Source: Mayamaea pseudoterrestris (taxonomy: Eukaryota > Bacillariophyta > Bacillariophyceae > Sellaphorales > Sellaphoraceae). From it: a stretch of DNA of 64,000 nucleotides. The notes beneath the pieces were generated by a model that did not search any database, was not told the DNA's origin, and saw only the letters and a program-made list of their open reading frames with translations. The stretch spans positions 1,529,780 through 1,593,779 of the forward strand of contig BROI01000003.1 of the NCBI GenBank assembly GCA_027923505.1, written 5' to 3'. The position numbers and the translations under genes are program-made. Below are positions 10,382 to 21,294 of this stretch, piece by piece; position 1 is the first letter of the stretch; each line of letters opens with the position of its first letter.

Positions 10382-11380
10382 ATGGATTATGCCGACGGGT
10401 ACACCGGTTGGACGCAGCCCAGTGGAGGCCAAATGGATTACGTCTTCCAGCTTTGCCGAAACGATGACTGGTCCGGTATTCTACGCGAGCTCAAGAAGCA
10501 CCCCATGATTGCTACCACCTCCATGATTATGGACAATCACATTTCTACGACAGTCCTCCACCAAGCCATCACCTCCAAGGGAAACACGCGCGAGCGGGCT
10601 GAAGTCGTCGGACAAATACTCAAGCTTACACCGCAAGCTGCTGCGATCAAGAATGGATACGGATCCTTACCACTTCATGTAATTGCGCAGCGCAACACCA
10701 AGATGGACGCACCAACTAAGGAGCTTCTCATCAAGGCGCTCGTGTTGGCGCATAAAGAGGCGTTGATTGAACCCGGCGGCGTCGGAAAGCGCACCCCACT
10801 TCATATCATCTTTACCGATTACATTAGCCCAGCCTTGACGCGCTTGATGATTGATTACGGATCAGACGCATGTTTCATGCGCGACAAGAAGGGGTTCCTT
10901 CCCGCGCACGTTGCTTGCAGCCGCCACTGTTCGCCTGAGAAGCTTCGGATGCTGCTTGGTGTCAACCCGCAGGCGCTTCGCGACGAGACTGTCGATGGAC
11001 ATACCCTTTTGTCCCTGGCAACGTCTACGGCCACCAAGTCGCATCCAAACTATGCACTGATTGATGAGTTGAACCGGCAGCTTTTAGTATCTTCTTCCGG
11101 TCAGGCTACGATTGATGACTTTACCTTGGAAGGAAGTCCGCCGCCAGCTGAAAAGACTTTTATATACAGCACACCTTTGACATCAGATATGTCGGCGTCT
11201 ATGGATTCGCACGAGTCTCCTCTGACATCGCGTCGGATCCGCAAGCGCAAGTTGGTGGTTCCGGAGGATGCGGCAGTGAACTTGCTGTTGCATTTTTCGC
11301 GCCACGGATCTCCACGAGTTGAACACATGTCTCCTCCACGTGTGGAGCCTATTGTTCATACGGACTTTGCTGAAGTATAG
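10382..11380 (+). CDS. ankyrin-repeat protein
   Basis: The 332-residue protein has about five degenerate ankyrin repeats at roughly residues 18-225. The clearest have the TPLH-type turn: STTVLHQAI, GSLPLHVIAQ, RTPLHIIFTD and GFLPAHVACS. The C-terminal ~110 residues are Pro- and Ser-rich with a basic RRIRKRK patch (about residues 283-289) that could be a nuclear signal. Diatom genomes carry many such proteins; the binding partner cannot be predicted. The start at 10,382 has good context (gccATGG). A similar but larger ankyrin gene lies at 57,447..58,838. Confidence 0.8.
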   Translation: MDYADGYTGWTQPSGGQMDYVFQLCRNDDWSGILRELKKHPMIATTSMIMDNHISTTVLHQAITSKGNTRERAEVVGQILKLTPQAAAIKNGYGSLPLHVIAQRNTKMDAPTKELLIKALVLAHKEALIEPGGVGKRTPLHIIFTDYISPALTRLMIDYGSDACFMRDKKGFLPAHVACSRHCSPEKLRMLLGVNPQALRDETVDGHTLLSLATSTATKSHPNYALIDELNRQLLVSSSGQATIDDFTLEGSPPPAEKTFIYSTPLTSDMSASMDSHESPLTSRRIRKRKLVVPEDAAVNLLLHFSRHGSPRVEHMSPPRVEPIVHTDFAEV

Positions 11381-11528
11381 CCTGTACTTTTAGAAAGGTA
11401 ATTTTCCATGCGCTAGTCCCACTGCTCAGATAAACTTGCGGAAGTATGGACGTGTAACCACTGTTACTGAAATGAATCTGAAGGTTCAACAAACAAAACA
11501 TTATAGAATAACTCGATATCTAGCTTAG

Positions 11529-11798
11529 TTACTCATTGTCCAGCTCTTTTGTCGGTGGTGGAGGTCCACAGGGTTGTATCATTTTTGTTAGAAACTTGAG
11601 TTTCATGCGACCGATGCTTTCGTTTGTTGCCACGGCCATGTATGACAGCTGATCGTAATGTCCAACGTGCGACGCGTATGTGTCTCGGTGCTGGTTCACC
11701 ATAAATTCATGTTTGGTCATATCCGCATGTCCTGTCCCAATATAGCGAGCCTTGAGCTGTTCGGCACTTATGCTTGCGCCGCCTGGAGTGGTGCTCAT
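11529..11798 (-). CDS. SF3B5: splicing factor 3B subunit 5 (SF3b10)
   Basis: The 89-residue product matches SF3B5, a small subunit of the U2 snRNP SF3b complex that helps recognise the branch point. Diagnostic stretches are LKARYIGTGHADMTKHEF, VNQHRDTYASHVGHYD and a KMIQPCGPPPP tail. Family members are about 86 residues. An in-frame ATG at 11,879 would add 27 residues unlike the family, so the ATG at 11,798 is preferred. The gene shares a short upstream region of about 140 bp with the divergent methyltransferase gene. Confidence 0.93.
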   Translation of the reverse strand: MSTTPGGASISAEQLKARYIGTGHADMTKHEFMVNQHRDTYASHVGHYDQLSYMAVATNESIGRMKLKFLTKMIQPCGPPPPTKELDNE

Positions 11799-11940
11799 GG
11801 TGATGGTGGCTGCTCTCACTTTTTGTGTTGATGGGCGCATGTCGCACAAACCACTCAGAACCACTACGACCTTAATCATGTCTTAACGTGACTCTTGTTC
11901 TTCCTTCTTCTTTGTCACACAAAAGTTGCCGTCTTTCACC

Positions 11941-12945
11941 ATGGAGATGGCCACACCGATGATTGACGATTACATCCGTCCTTTCGAGTGGTTGACGTCT
12001 CCCGCGTCACTGAAAGATTTGATTGAAAGGATTGATCCATCTAAGATTCTTCATGTCGGCTCGGGCAGCAGTGTTGTCGGCGAGCATCTCGTTGAGACCC
12101 TGCCATCCATTCTTGAATGCGTAAACGTCGACGTAGATGAGAGTACGCTTCATAGAATGAAACAACGCTGGTATAAGAAGCACGAAGCAGACAGAGCGAT
12201 GATTGATCGCTTGATATATGTTCATGCGGACTTGAGTTGCCGGACGGGCCTCGACCAGTTTGAGGATGCATCGTTCGATTTGATAGTAGACAAGAGCACG
12301 CTCGATTGCCTCCTGTGTAGCGAGAATGGAGCGACAGGATTATTGACACATGTTTATCGATTGTTAGCTGTGGGTGGGACATATCTCATGGTTTCATTTC
12401 ACGAAGTCAGTTTTCTGCAACCATTGTTGAATCTTCCTGGAGCAAACTGGAAAGTGCAGCATGAAGTCATGACTCGACGGGTGGAAAACTTAGCGGCGGC
12501 TGGCCGAGCTCATGGAAAGCTTGCGGCTGATCTTCATGTTGATGCGAGGTTGAGTACTTCCATTGACTCTATTACTTCGACCGATGACGATCAAGGCCGC
12601 AAATTGACAGTGAATGTCTTCCAGTGCGTGAAACTCAGCGGGAATCGGCTGACGTACGAGGAAGTTCATGAGCACATACTCGCGACTAATAGTCACTGGT
12701 ACAAAAACATGAATCCTATGGTAACGAGTAAAAGAATCCAAGAGTTGCGAGAATCATTCGGTGAAACGGAGCTCCTAAGCCTACCCGACGCATATAATGT
12801 CATGTTTACCAACGCTGAACGCGAGGCACTGAGTTACGACTTGTTCATGGAAGATTGGCAAGCATATACCATTGACAAAAAGGCAATCGAAAGCAATTAT
12901 ATTTCCTACCAGACAGCCATCGATTTTCTCGAGGAAATGCAATGA
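11941..12945 (+). CDS. class I SAM-dependent methyltransferase, METTL12/METTL13-like
   Basis: The 334-residue protein has a Rossmann-like methyltransferase domain. Motif I is ILHVGSGSSVVGEHL (about residue 36), the acidic end of strand 2 is CVNVDVDES, and motif IV is FDLIVDKSTLDCLLC, followed by LLAVGGTYLMVSFH. The DKSTLDCLL block is characteristic of the METTL12/METTL13 group, whose known members methylate lysines or N termini of proteins such as citrate synthase or eEF1A. The C-terminal ~150 residues are not recognised. The longest frame starts with TTG at 11,926; the ATG at 11,941 has good context (caccATGG). Its stop lies only 15 bp from the convergent MoaC gene. Confidence 0.8.
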   Translation: MEMATPMIDDYIRPFEWLTSPASLKDLIERIDPSKILHVGSGSSVVGEHLVETLPSILECVNVDVDESTLHRMKQRWYKKHEADRAMIDRLIYVHADLSCRTGLDQFEDASFDLIVDKSTLDCLLCSENGATGLLTHVYRLLAVGGTYLMVSFHEVSFLQPLLNLPGANWKVQHEVMTRRVENLAAAGRAHGKLAADLHVDARLSTSIDSITSTDDDQGRKLTVNVFQCVKLSGNRLTYEEVHEHILATNSHWYKNMNPMVTSKRIQELRESFGETELLSLPDAYNVMFTNAEREALSYDLFMEDWQAYTIDKKAIESNYISYQTAIDFLEEMQ

Positions 12946-12960
12946 GGAGAAACACAACCA

Positions 12961-13955
12961 TCACTCTAAAATGTCATTGTCAGTCGACACGGTTCGCGTG
13001 CCTCCAGTTTTGCTCAGTAGCACCGTGTCTTCTATACGTATTCTATGACTGAGAGCCTTTGTCATGTCGTAGATGGTCAGCGCGGCAATGCTGGCGCCTG
13101 TAAGAGCCTCCATTTCCACGCCTGTCTTGTGAGTGACGCGACACTCGCACCGAATGACGGCGACGCTGCTGTCAATCAGTTCGATTTGAATGTCCACAAA
13201 GTCAAGCGGCAAGGGATGGCAGAGGGGAATCAAATCGCTTGTTTTTCTGCATAGAGGAATGAACGTTAGGGTGAGAATTGTTTTGTCATGGTGGTGTACC
13301 AAGTTTCAAGCTGCATACTCAAATATAGTTTAAATACTCACTTGGCCGCCATGATTCCAGCTAATTTAGCGCACTGAAATATAGGACCTTTAGGACCAGT
13401 AAGCTCGTTTGGTTGACTGTCGTAGCCATATGACCGGAAGGCAGAGGACACTTCGGGCGGAAACACAACTCGCGATTGCGCGACAGCGACTCGCTGTGTG
13501 GTTTGTTTACCTGCTACGTTCACCATTTGAATTGACTGTCCATCACTGGATACATGTGATAGACCAGAGTTTTTTGGCACCAGGGGAGGCGATGTACCCG
13601 ACTGTCTCGAAGGCTCTGTGGTATTGCCAACTGCGGCGCCAAAATCATCCTCCAATGTCATTCGCTGGCCAAATTGCGTTTCTCGAGCGAGCTTTACTTC
13701 ATCCAAGAATGATGGGGCATGCCGGTGATTACCAGCTTTGCCCCAAGCTTCATGTTCCTCTAGTGTGTATCCAAACAGAAGCTCTCGCTCTGCCTTGAGC
13801 TCCATCATTTGCTCCTCAAACAGCCGATGAAGCTCTTGCGATTCTGGTGTCTTCCCTCCTCCGGTTATATGCCGAGGCAAATATGTTTTCCGTATCAGAC
13901 GAGTGAAGGATCCATGCTTTGGGTGTAAGTTTTGACATGCCAATCTACCGAGCAT
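12961..13955 (-). CDS. MOCS1B/CNX3-like: MoaC-type cyclic pyranopterin monophosphate synthase, two exons
   Basis: Exon 1 is 13955..13342 and exon 2 is 13246..12961, with a 95-bp intron (donor GTGAGT, acceptor TATGCAG). The product is 299 residues. The MoaC domain covers about residues 140-299: LSHVSSDGQSIQMVNVAGK, then AKLAGIMAAK joined across the intron to KTSDLIPLCHPLPL, then CRVTHKTGVEMEALTGAS and TIYDMTKAL. MoaC makes cyclic pyranopterin monophosphate, the first stable intermediate of molybdenum cofactor synthesis. About 140 residues precede the domain. The first 30 are basic (RLACQNLHPKHGSFTRLIRK) and may be a mitochondrial presequence; the rest is not recognised. The start at 13,955 follows an in-frame stop and a TTG. 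Confidence 0.9.
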
Positions 13956-14219
13956 ACTTCTGTTCTCTTCCAATTATCTCAAAGACTGGTTGTTGGTTGA
14001 TGGCCAAGCCATCAGCAACCGAAACGGATGTCGCCGCGCCGCGCCGCGCCGCGAAGGTGTTCATGTCCTACTGGTTACTACTGCGACGTGCCTTGCACAA
14101 TTTCTTGGCCGCGAAGTTTCCAAGTACAGTACATAACAGATAGTAGCGCACTATTAGGTCTTGTAACGCTTGTCACTTCACTAAACTATAAATTGATGCT
14201 ATATGAAAGCTTGTGCATC

Positions 14220-15357
14220 CTACACATCACCAAGCGTCGCGCCGCCCATTGTCGCCATCGGATCGGCAACTGCCGCAGCCGAAGCCTCCTTCTTTCCAAC
14301 CATAGCTTCTGCAGATGTCGGGACAAGTACAACGTTCCTCCAGTCAATTTCGGATTCTTTTTGCATCATTTCAACCAGATCGTGGATGCTCATTAAATTA
14401 ATGGCGGGTTCGACGCCCTGTACGTCTGCTGGCGCCTGCGCCATAAACTGTTGCCATGTGCTCACCATCATTTGTAGCGAGAAATACATTGGAAGTAACG
14501 TAATTGGCTCTCCTTTTTCGCCATCTGCTGGTTGCTTCTGCATGCGCATTTGTGCAATTGTGAAAACTGGTATCTCATTGTAAGTAGCATTGAATTTAGT
14601 CGCTTCCGTCATGGCCTTCTTTATGGCAGCCTGCGCCATTTCGGGTGTCATACTGCCTGCCTCCTTCATCTTTTCTCCGTCCTCTGGGCTCATGGTCAAC
14701 AACATGCGGGCTCCGAGCAAATCACGTGTGTCGGGGACAAGGCGATATTCGACTCCTTTCGTTGCTTCGCCCTCACTATCAGCTGCCCCCGGGGTTTTCA
14801 ATATCACTTCCTTCTCCGGATTATTGATCAAATTAAACCAGATTTTTCCAAGAGAAAAAGCAGAGACTTTCAAGTCCATCTCTTCATTGGCTGATTTGAG
14901 TTGTGTCAGGGTTGCATTTGCCTGCATCGGGTTCAAGAAGAAGTAAAAGACAGATGTGTCATTTTCTGGCTTTAGCACAACACCTGCCCCGTTGGAATCT
15001 GTTACAGCGTAAACAGGAATATGTTCCATCCATTCTTCAATTTCCTCTTTGCTCAGAGCTGGGTATAATTCCTTAGATTCGGTCGCGGTAGCTGTCGCCC
15101 CGTCGTCGGTTCTAAAAGGCGAGGTACGTGTAACAAGTCAGCCAACATACCATTCCATAGAGCCAGTCAAACGCATTATCACATCCATTTGCTTACTTTT
15201 CGTCTTTACCGCCACCAAATAAGCCACCGCCACGCGGCACTCCAAAAAGTGACGGTGAATGACGAGAGTTCGATACAAGATTCCTGGCGAAAGATGCCGT
15301 CGAAGAAACAACGGAGAAGCAACTAAACAGCAAAGTCAACGCAGTAAAAGTCTTCAT
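14220..15357 (-). CDS. Tic22-like plastid protein import component, two exons
   Basis: Exon 1 is 15357..15197 and exon 2 is 15111..14220. The 85-bp intron has donor GTAAGC and acceptor CCTTTTAG, giving 350 residues. Exon 1 is almost exactly a bipartite plastid leader: hydrophobic signal peptide TALTLLFSCFSVVSSTA then SFARNLVSNSRHSPS, with Phe near the cleavage site as in diatom plastid proteins. The mature part has Tic22 features: IPVYAVTDSNGAGVVL, VFYFFLNPMQANATL, VSAFSLGKIWFNL and, near the end, INLMSIHDLVEMM with DWRNVVLVPT. Tic22 proteins act between the envelope membranes in preprotein import. The C-terminal Ala-rich tail is low complexity. Confidence 0.85.
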
Positions 15358-15828
15358 AATGTTGCCACTCGAGTTATCTTGTTTTCTGTTACAGCTTTGT
15401 AAGTGCTGTCGCGATGGGTCTGATGTTTTGATCGTCACAACAATGGAACGAAAACGTTCGAATGGACGGTTCTCGAACTTCAATCTCGCACCACGACTCG
15501 AAAACGGACGACGTCCAGTGCAATCGACACGCGTTGATTCACTGCAGCTTCCAATTCGCAGAAGTTAGCTAGCTAAAGTGCACCGTTTTACATGTATTTG
15601 GAGCCTGTCCCAGTAACAAGCAGATGGAGGATAGGTTGTGTCTCAACTTGGTTGCCAGGTGAGCAATAGTTATACTTTCACCAGCTTACTCAGTGAGAAA
15701 TCAACCTTGTCCGAAGGACTACTTGAAGCCGCTACTGGATACTGAAGGATAGTACAGAACGACCAATACTGTTCCTTGAGATTTAAATGAACTAACTTAT
15801 TAACCATGTTTGTGCAATGCAGGATCAG

Positions 15829-16293
15829 TTATCTATTGGCATTTGTTCCTCGCATTGAGCCATTTCCAACATTTCCACGCACCGTTCCCAAACCCATGCA
15901 TTTATCCAAATGCGGAGCAAAGCGCGACACTGCCACTTGACGATTGCAGATCTGGCATTCCACTAGATACTTCGGTTCCTGGGCAGGAATGGCACCCCAA
16001 ATATCGGCATTACTGTATATGGGTCTCCGCAGCTTCGTTGCTGTGTCCTCGTTTGACTCCATCTTCACTGCAATGGGTTCTTCAACACCTATATCGTCGC
16101 TTAAACAGGACGAGTCCAGCCGAGCTCTCTTGTTGATATCCGCAATTTCTTCGACGGCATACTTTTCAATCGCCGCTTGCGCCTCCTCGTTAGTCTTGTA
16201 CAAGCCTGGATATAGCTTCCTCCTTTGCTCTAAATGAGCAATACGCGAGTCTTCGTCGTTTAATTCTGTACTTGATGAACTAAAGTCTTTCAT
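15829..16293 (-). CDS. SGF11: SGF11-like SAGA deubiquitination module zinc-finger protein
   Basis: The 154-residue protein carries one SGF11-type zinc finger at about residues 112-132, VECQICNRQVAVSRFAPHLDKC, with the CxxC...HxxxC ligand pattern and the SRFAPHLxKCMG signature. SGF11/ATXN7L3 anchors the Ubp8/USP22 deubiquitinase in SAGA, which removes ubiquitin from histone H2B. The N-terminal half is charged and probably helical (LEQRRKLYPGLYKTNEEA). The tail after the finger is Gly/Asn-rich. It is divergent from the RBR ligase gene about 290 bp away. Confidence 0.85.
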   Translation of the reverse strand: MKDFSSSSTELNDEDSRIAHLEQRRKLYPGLYKTNEEAQAAIEKYAVEEIADINKRARLDSSCLSDDIGVEEPIAVKMESNEDTATKLRRPIYSNADIWGAIPAQEPKYLVECQICNRQVAVSRFAPHLDKCMGLGTVRGNVGNGSMRGTNANR

Positions 16294-16579
16294 TTCTTAG
16301 ACAGCAATAAAAAGAGGAATCTCCCATGGTGAGTGATGAGTGTTGTCGCGCGTCCGATTCTTTCGGCCGGATGTGTTGTCGCATCAATACTGGTGCGACG
16401 TTTGAAGTCGGTGCGCGAGATTTGCTCGATCATCATCAAGTCGGTGCATCATTTTTACCATGGCGTTGCAGCCGGCTGCGTAGCCTAAACGAAGCGCTAT
16501 TCATATATCAGCACCGACAATTCTATCACAAGCAAGTATTTGAAATAATTTTAGATTCGAAAACCGCAGAAGTAAAACA

Positions 16580-18512
16580 ATGACGGACGAGTTCATCGAT
16601 GTTGCTTCGTCTCCCTCGAGCGGCACCAATTTACAGTTCGCCCAAGCCTTTCAACAAGGATCGAATATTAAATACTATTCAGCGGCCAAAGATATCATTG
16701 ACTTCAGCGATGGAGAAGATGATAGCAGCCAAGCACAGCGTCGACGACGCCGTCGGCAACGAAAGCGGCAGCGAGCACTCGAAAACCATGACGAGACACA
16801 TTCAGCAGCACGTGGCAAGACGGATCCAAACGAGCGTGGAAAAAGTTCTAGCATGACCCGAAAGTCTCCGCCACACAATGAGCCGTCGCCGCGAAATATG
16901 AACTGCCCTCCAGGTCTATCCATTGCAGAAATGGCCGTCCTTGATATATTCCCCGACATTTGTCTTGAGCATCTAAAAACGCTTCTCCAGCAGAACAGTC
17001 ACCAGTCGGACATAGTCATCATGCAGCTCGTCGACAGTCCTTCTTATCCCAAAGAGAGCAGCACTACGGCAATTGGGTCCCCCTTGGTAAAATTGGACGA
17101 ACGAAAGTGGTCGTTCGACTTTATGGCAAAAGGAACCTTTGTTGGCACGAAGTGGCTGCACCCATTGTATGCGGACGAGGCAAGAATCCTCATTCAAAAT
17201 CTTCTCCCGATTTTATCTTTAAAAGCTCTCAACAATCTACTTGAGAGAAATGATTACCGATATGCCATTTGTCATGACAAAATCATGACGGCGCTAAAGG
17301 CTGGGGCCGATGATGAGCTGCAGCAGTATCGACGACTGGATGCGTTTCTCTTGAGCGGGCACTTGAAAAGTCCAGACGAACAAAAGCCGGCCATTGCGTT
17401 ATTGACGGGATTCGGAGTCCACCAGGCGTTTATTCGAAATCCACGAAAACAAGTTCCTGTTAATATAACGGATCCAGTGCTTTTGGAGGAGAAGCGATAT
17501 GTCGAATGGAAGTGGCGTGAGTACAGTGAAAATATGCAAGCGCGATTGCAACGAGAGCGGCACAAAATGGAAGCCGATCGAGCTGGAGCAGGCATTGAAT
17601 GCATTTGCTGCTTTGATACATATGCGTTCAAGGACATGGTGTATTGTCAGGACAAAGGGCACTTCTGTTGCTGCGAATGCTTAGAAACGTTTGCTAAGAC
17701 AAAGATTTGGGGAGAAGGAACCTTTGGTTTGGACAAAACAACTAAGAAACCATTGCTTGATCTGATCTGTTTTTTTGGAGGCGACGATGGATGTACTTCC
17801 TCCTTTGACAGAAAATCTCTGATGAAAGCACTGGATGCAAAAACACTGAAAAAGTACGACGAGTTACAGTGCCAACTGGTTGTCGGTGGCGTTTTCGGAG
17901 ATGACCTCCACTCGTGTCCCAAGTGTAGCTATAAAGCGGCCGTCCCAGAGGGTCAGATGATTTTTGCATGCCCAGTAGAGGGCTGTCGTTTCGAGTCATG
18001 CCGAGGATGTGGCGAGGCGGCACATATTCCTTTGCGGTAAGCGAGATCAGATTAATGTGCGGTATGGGCGCGCAGCAAGCTTATATACTTTATACTCTAA
18101 CAGGTGCGACGAAGTGGAAAAGGAAGTAGCAGCAAAGGGACGGCTGACTGTAGAAGAAGCAATTAGCCAAGCGAAAATTCGCCGATGTCCAAATGCGCGA
18201 TGCAAGCAACCATTTTTGAAGTCGGACGGCTGTAATAAGGTAGCTTGTTCGTGTGGTACATTTGTTTGTTACATCTGCCGCAAGTCCATCAAAGATTACA
18301 CGCATTTTTGCCAGACGCCTCATTGCCAGCATGCTGGTTGCAACAAGTGTCCGCTGTGGACAAAAGGAGACGATGATGACGCTCGAGCCATGCGTGAAGC
18401 TGGGCTACAGGCGGCCTCAGAATATGCGTCGACAGCTACTGGTGTAAATATCGATGTTGATGACATTCTCAAGGCTGGTGTGACAAAAGCTAAAGCTGCC
18501 GCTCAAAAGTAA
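16580..18512 (+). CDS. RBR E3 ubiquitin ligase, RNF216/TRIAD3-like, two exons
   Basis: Exon 1 is 16580..18036 and exon 2 is 18104..18512, with a 67-bp intron (donor GTAAGC, acceptor CTAACAG). The product is 621 residues. After a basic Arg-rich stretch (about 54-67) and a helical middle region, RING1 begins near residue 340 (CICCFDTYAF, CQDKGHFCCCECL). It is followed by the in-between-RING segment (HSCPKCSYKA, CPVEGCRFESCRGCGEAAH) and RING2 in exon 2 (RCPNARCKQPF, SDGCNKVACSCGTFVCYICRK). The Cys in SDGCN (about residue 527) is at the position of the catalytic thioester Cys of RBR ligases. The order resembles RNF216, including the long spacing within RING1. Substrates are unknown. Its stop lies 56 bp from that of the convergent EMC1 gene. 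Confidence 0.88.
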
Positions 18513-18568
18513 CTCATATTAGTTTGTTTATTGAACGTTTGTCTATTCGATCGCCAAAATTAATGAAA

Positions 18569-21139
18569 CTATGCCCATCCTGATAGTCGTATCTTCCTCG
18601 AAACTCGATGCTTTACAATGACAAGCACTAATAAAAGACCGACAACAAGAATTGACAGTAAAGGTCGACTGAACGAGGCCGGCAGCAAATCGAAACCTCG
18701 CGAAGGAGATGTTCGCGAGAAAAATAAATCTGGTCCACCAAAGGCCAAAATTAGCGACTGTGACTCCAAATCAGTCGGCGCGGTGATTATGCCAGTAACA
18801 TTTTCAATAGTCTGATTGTAAGACAACGACAGGAAGGAGATCATCGGAATGTATTCTGAATACTGGACCAGCCCCTCTTTTTTCTCCGCCTCTTTAAGAT
18901 CCCCAACCGGGCGTCGAGGATCTACAGTCTTTCGGTCAATATTGTATAATTGTCCGTCAGCGCCGGCGAGAACTAAACGATGGTTGCTGATACCTCGGTG
19001 CGTCATCGTCACTCCAATGGCGGTGATAGGTCGAGCCAGGCTATACATTTTGGCAAGGACCAATGGCTTTGACTCACGCGCATCCAAGCTAGAGAACACT
19101 TGGCTTTGATCAGATGCAGTAAATGCGGTAAGTCCTTTGCTGTCAATCATACCTTCGTATAATGACAAGACTCCAAGCTCTGCACGTCGAGTTTTGGCGT
19201 TACTAAATGTGTAGTATATCCAGTTCTCCGAGATCGCAACTGCCGGCCGTGGATTGGCCACCGCGTTGGCATGGCTGATGCGATACAGCACGCGCCCCGA
19301 AACTGAATCCACAATATTTACATACAAGTTTGGTTCATCAGGTATGGTGGATGCTGCAGATCCATCGTCTACCGTAACGCCAAGAGGTTTGCGACTCTGT
19401 TTTCCACTCCCTTCGCCTGCTGCCGCCTCGAGAGCCAAAGATGCTTTCAATTTATTTGTTGTCATGGAGTCGTTCCGCGCGGTAACAATTACCATCAGAT
19501 GCGGATTTATATACTTTAGCAGTAACGAGTCATCTCCTACCGCAACCGAAGGAGATGATATGACTTCATCACGCATCGGATGCGCAACGTGCACAATCCG
19601 CTCGTTAATGAACGACGTGGATCCAGTCGGAATTAATTTCGAATCCAAGCTGGAAATCCAAAATGTCTCGAACAGAGCCTTTTCCCGGTCAATTGCGTGT
19701 GTGTAAAATCCATTTTGTGTCAACGACAAGGTCGCTCCGATGGCTTTTACCACTTGTTCTGAATCCGGTGCCGCGAGGACACTTCCGTCTTTCAAGACGA
19801 CCATGGCGCTTTGCTGGCACTCATCCGACGATGAACTCGTTGATACGGGCAAAATCTGTACTATTGGTGACGACAAGTGCACATTTGCTTTGCTCGACAA
19901 AGTATAACCAGTAGTTCCGTCAATGCAGTTCCAATGCAACTGATCAGCACTGTGCGAAACAATCAATACTTGCTTCGAGAGAGTACCTCCCTGAATCCCA
20001 TGCGTGCCTCTGGGTCCATTGGCAGCACCATGTACCATGACGTGCTTTGTCCCAGAATCATTCGGAAGATTAACAACGAACGACACTTGGGCACGATGTT
20101 CACCAATGGTGTCCATGCCGTACACAGCGTGACTTGTAGACGAAAGAAGCAGCGCCGACTTGATAAAGCCAAATAGATGATTGTTGGTTTCCGTCTCAGC
20201 CAGCGCCGAGAACGAGCTGATTCGATTCCATTGAGATGTCAGTCGAGATTTAAAATGAAGCAGATTGTTTACTTGATTGTGTTTCAGCTTGTGGCTGGAA
20301 TCAAGTAGAATTGCCTGCGATACAGACGATAAGCCTTCATGCGCTGTCCATCCAATTTTGCATGAACTGGTAGTGCAAGAAGCTATAACGGAGACGCCCC
20401 TGACAGTAGTCACAAGAAGAGTGGCCGACGAATCGTCCTGGCACACGAGCAGTCTCAAATCGTCAGCTTGATCGTCGGGAGCAAGACCTAGATCTACCAA
20501 GTCTCCTTGATTTGTTGCAATCTTTGTGCAGCTTAAGTCAAGCGATGTGTGCTGTCCGCGACAGTCAAGAGACAACTCAGGCCTTCGCATGTTGACTGAG
20601 ATTCCACCTGCACGTTGCGAAAGAAAATCTCCATTGCTGGCGTCAAAAACATGCACCTTAGACTTTGACGCGACCTGAATAGCTTCGCCTTCATTGTTTG
20701 CCTTCAAAGATGTCCAACCTTCGTCTTGAGGCAGTGGTTGCTCCCATAAGAGGCTTCCATCATTGGCACCCCAACAGCGGATGATGGAGGAAGAGTCGAT
20801 GGAAAAGAGTCGCTCATTGATTGGCTCGTAGAGCACATTGAAACGATCATCACGAATCGAGCTGCACACGTTTCTTCTCCATTTCAACGAGCCGTCTTGA
20901 AGAGACCGGCAAGCCACATAACACGACGAGCCTTGCATTTCCGCACCCGCATCCGAGGTCAGAACGCACTCAGTCTTTACAAGCGCAGCCAAAGAGTTCG
21001 GTTTCATCGGCCCATGACCTGCCGTTGCAACCGTAAAATCCAAAACTCCGGCTTCCTCATATGTGAGAGCTTGTATATGCCATGGCAGCAGCAAGACGAG
21101 AATTGCAGACCGGATTAACATTGCGAAACAGATCATCAT
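18569..21139 (-). CDS. EMC1: ER membrane protein complex subunit 1
   Basis: The 856-residue single-exon protein has a signal peptide (residues 1-24, ending WHIQA), a large luminal region with PQQ/WD-like strands (LFSIDSSSIIRCWGANDGSLLW, VHVFDASNGDF), and one transmembrane helix near the C terminus (LLSILVVGLLLVLVIV). Just before the helix, FGGPDLFFSRTSPSRGFDLL matches the conserved EMC1 end block. EMC1 is the main luminal scaffold of the ER membrane complex, which inserts and folds multipass and tail-anchored proteins. Length is somewhat below the ~990 residues of human EMC1. It shares a 155-bp upstream gap with the divergent dUTPase gene. Confidence 0.9.
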   Translation of the reverse strand: MMICFAMLIRSAILVLLLPWHIQALTYEEAGVLDFTVATAGHGPMKPNSLAALVKTECVLTSDAGAEMQGSSCYVACRSLQDGSLKWRRNVCSSIRDDRFNVLYEPINERLFSIDSSSIIRCWGANDGSLLWEQPLPQDEGWTSLKANNEGEAIQVASKSKVHVFDASNGDFLSQRAGGISVNMRRPELSLDCRGQHTSLDLSCTKIATNQGDLVDLGLAPDDQADDLRLLVCQDDSSATLLVTTVRGVSVIASCTTSSCKIGWTAHEGLSSVSQAILLDSSHKLKHNQVNNLLHFKSRLTSQWNRISSFSALAETETNNHLFGFIKSALLLSSTSHAVYGMDTIGEHRAQVSFVVNLPNDSGTKHVMVHGAANGPRGTHGIQGGTLSKQVLIVSHSADQLHWNCIDGTTGYTLSSKANVHLSSPIVQILPVSTSSSSDECQQSAMVVLKDGSVLAAPDSEQVVKAIGATLSLTQNGFYTHAIDREKALFETFWISSLDSKLIPTGSTSFINERIVHVAHPMRDEVISSPSVAVGDDSLLLKYINPHLMVIVTARNDSMTTNKLKASLALEAAAGEGSGKQSRKPLGVTVDDGSAASTIPDEPNLYVNIVDSVSGRVLYRISHANAVANPRPAVAISENWIYYTFSNAKTRRAELGVLSLYEGMIDSKGLTAFTASDQSQVFSSLDARESKPLVLAKMYSLARPITAIGVTMTHRGISNHRLVLAGADGQLYNIDRKTVDPRRPVGDLKEAEKKEGLVQYSEYIPMISFLSLSYNQTIENVTGIITAPTDLESQSLILAFGGPDLFFSRTSPSRGFDLLPASFSRPLLSILVVGLLLVLVIVKHRVSRKIRLSGWA

Positions 21140-21294
21140 GGTCGATCAAGATTTTGCGCGGTTGCCGCGTTGCGCACGGAAACGGACGTCGCAGCGCAAC
21201 TCCTGTGAGACACGAATGACGTCGTCCATCCAATCAGATTGCGTCTTCACAGCATTGGATGTTCATCGCCAACCCGATCCAATGACAAAGCAAA

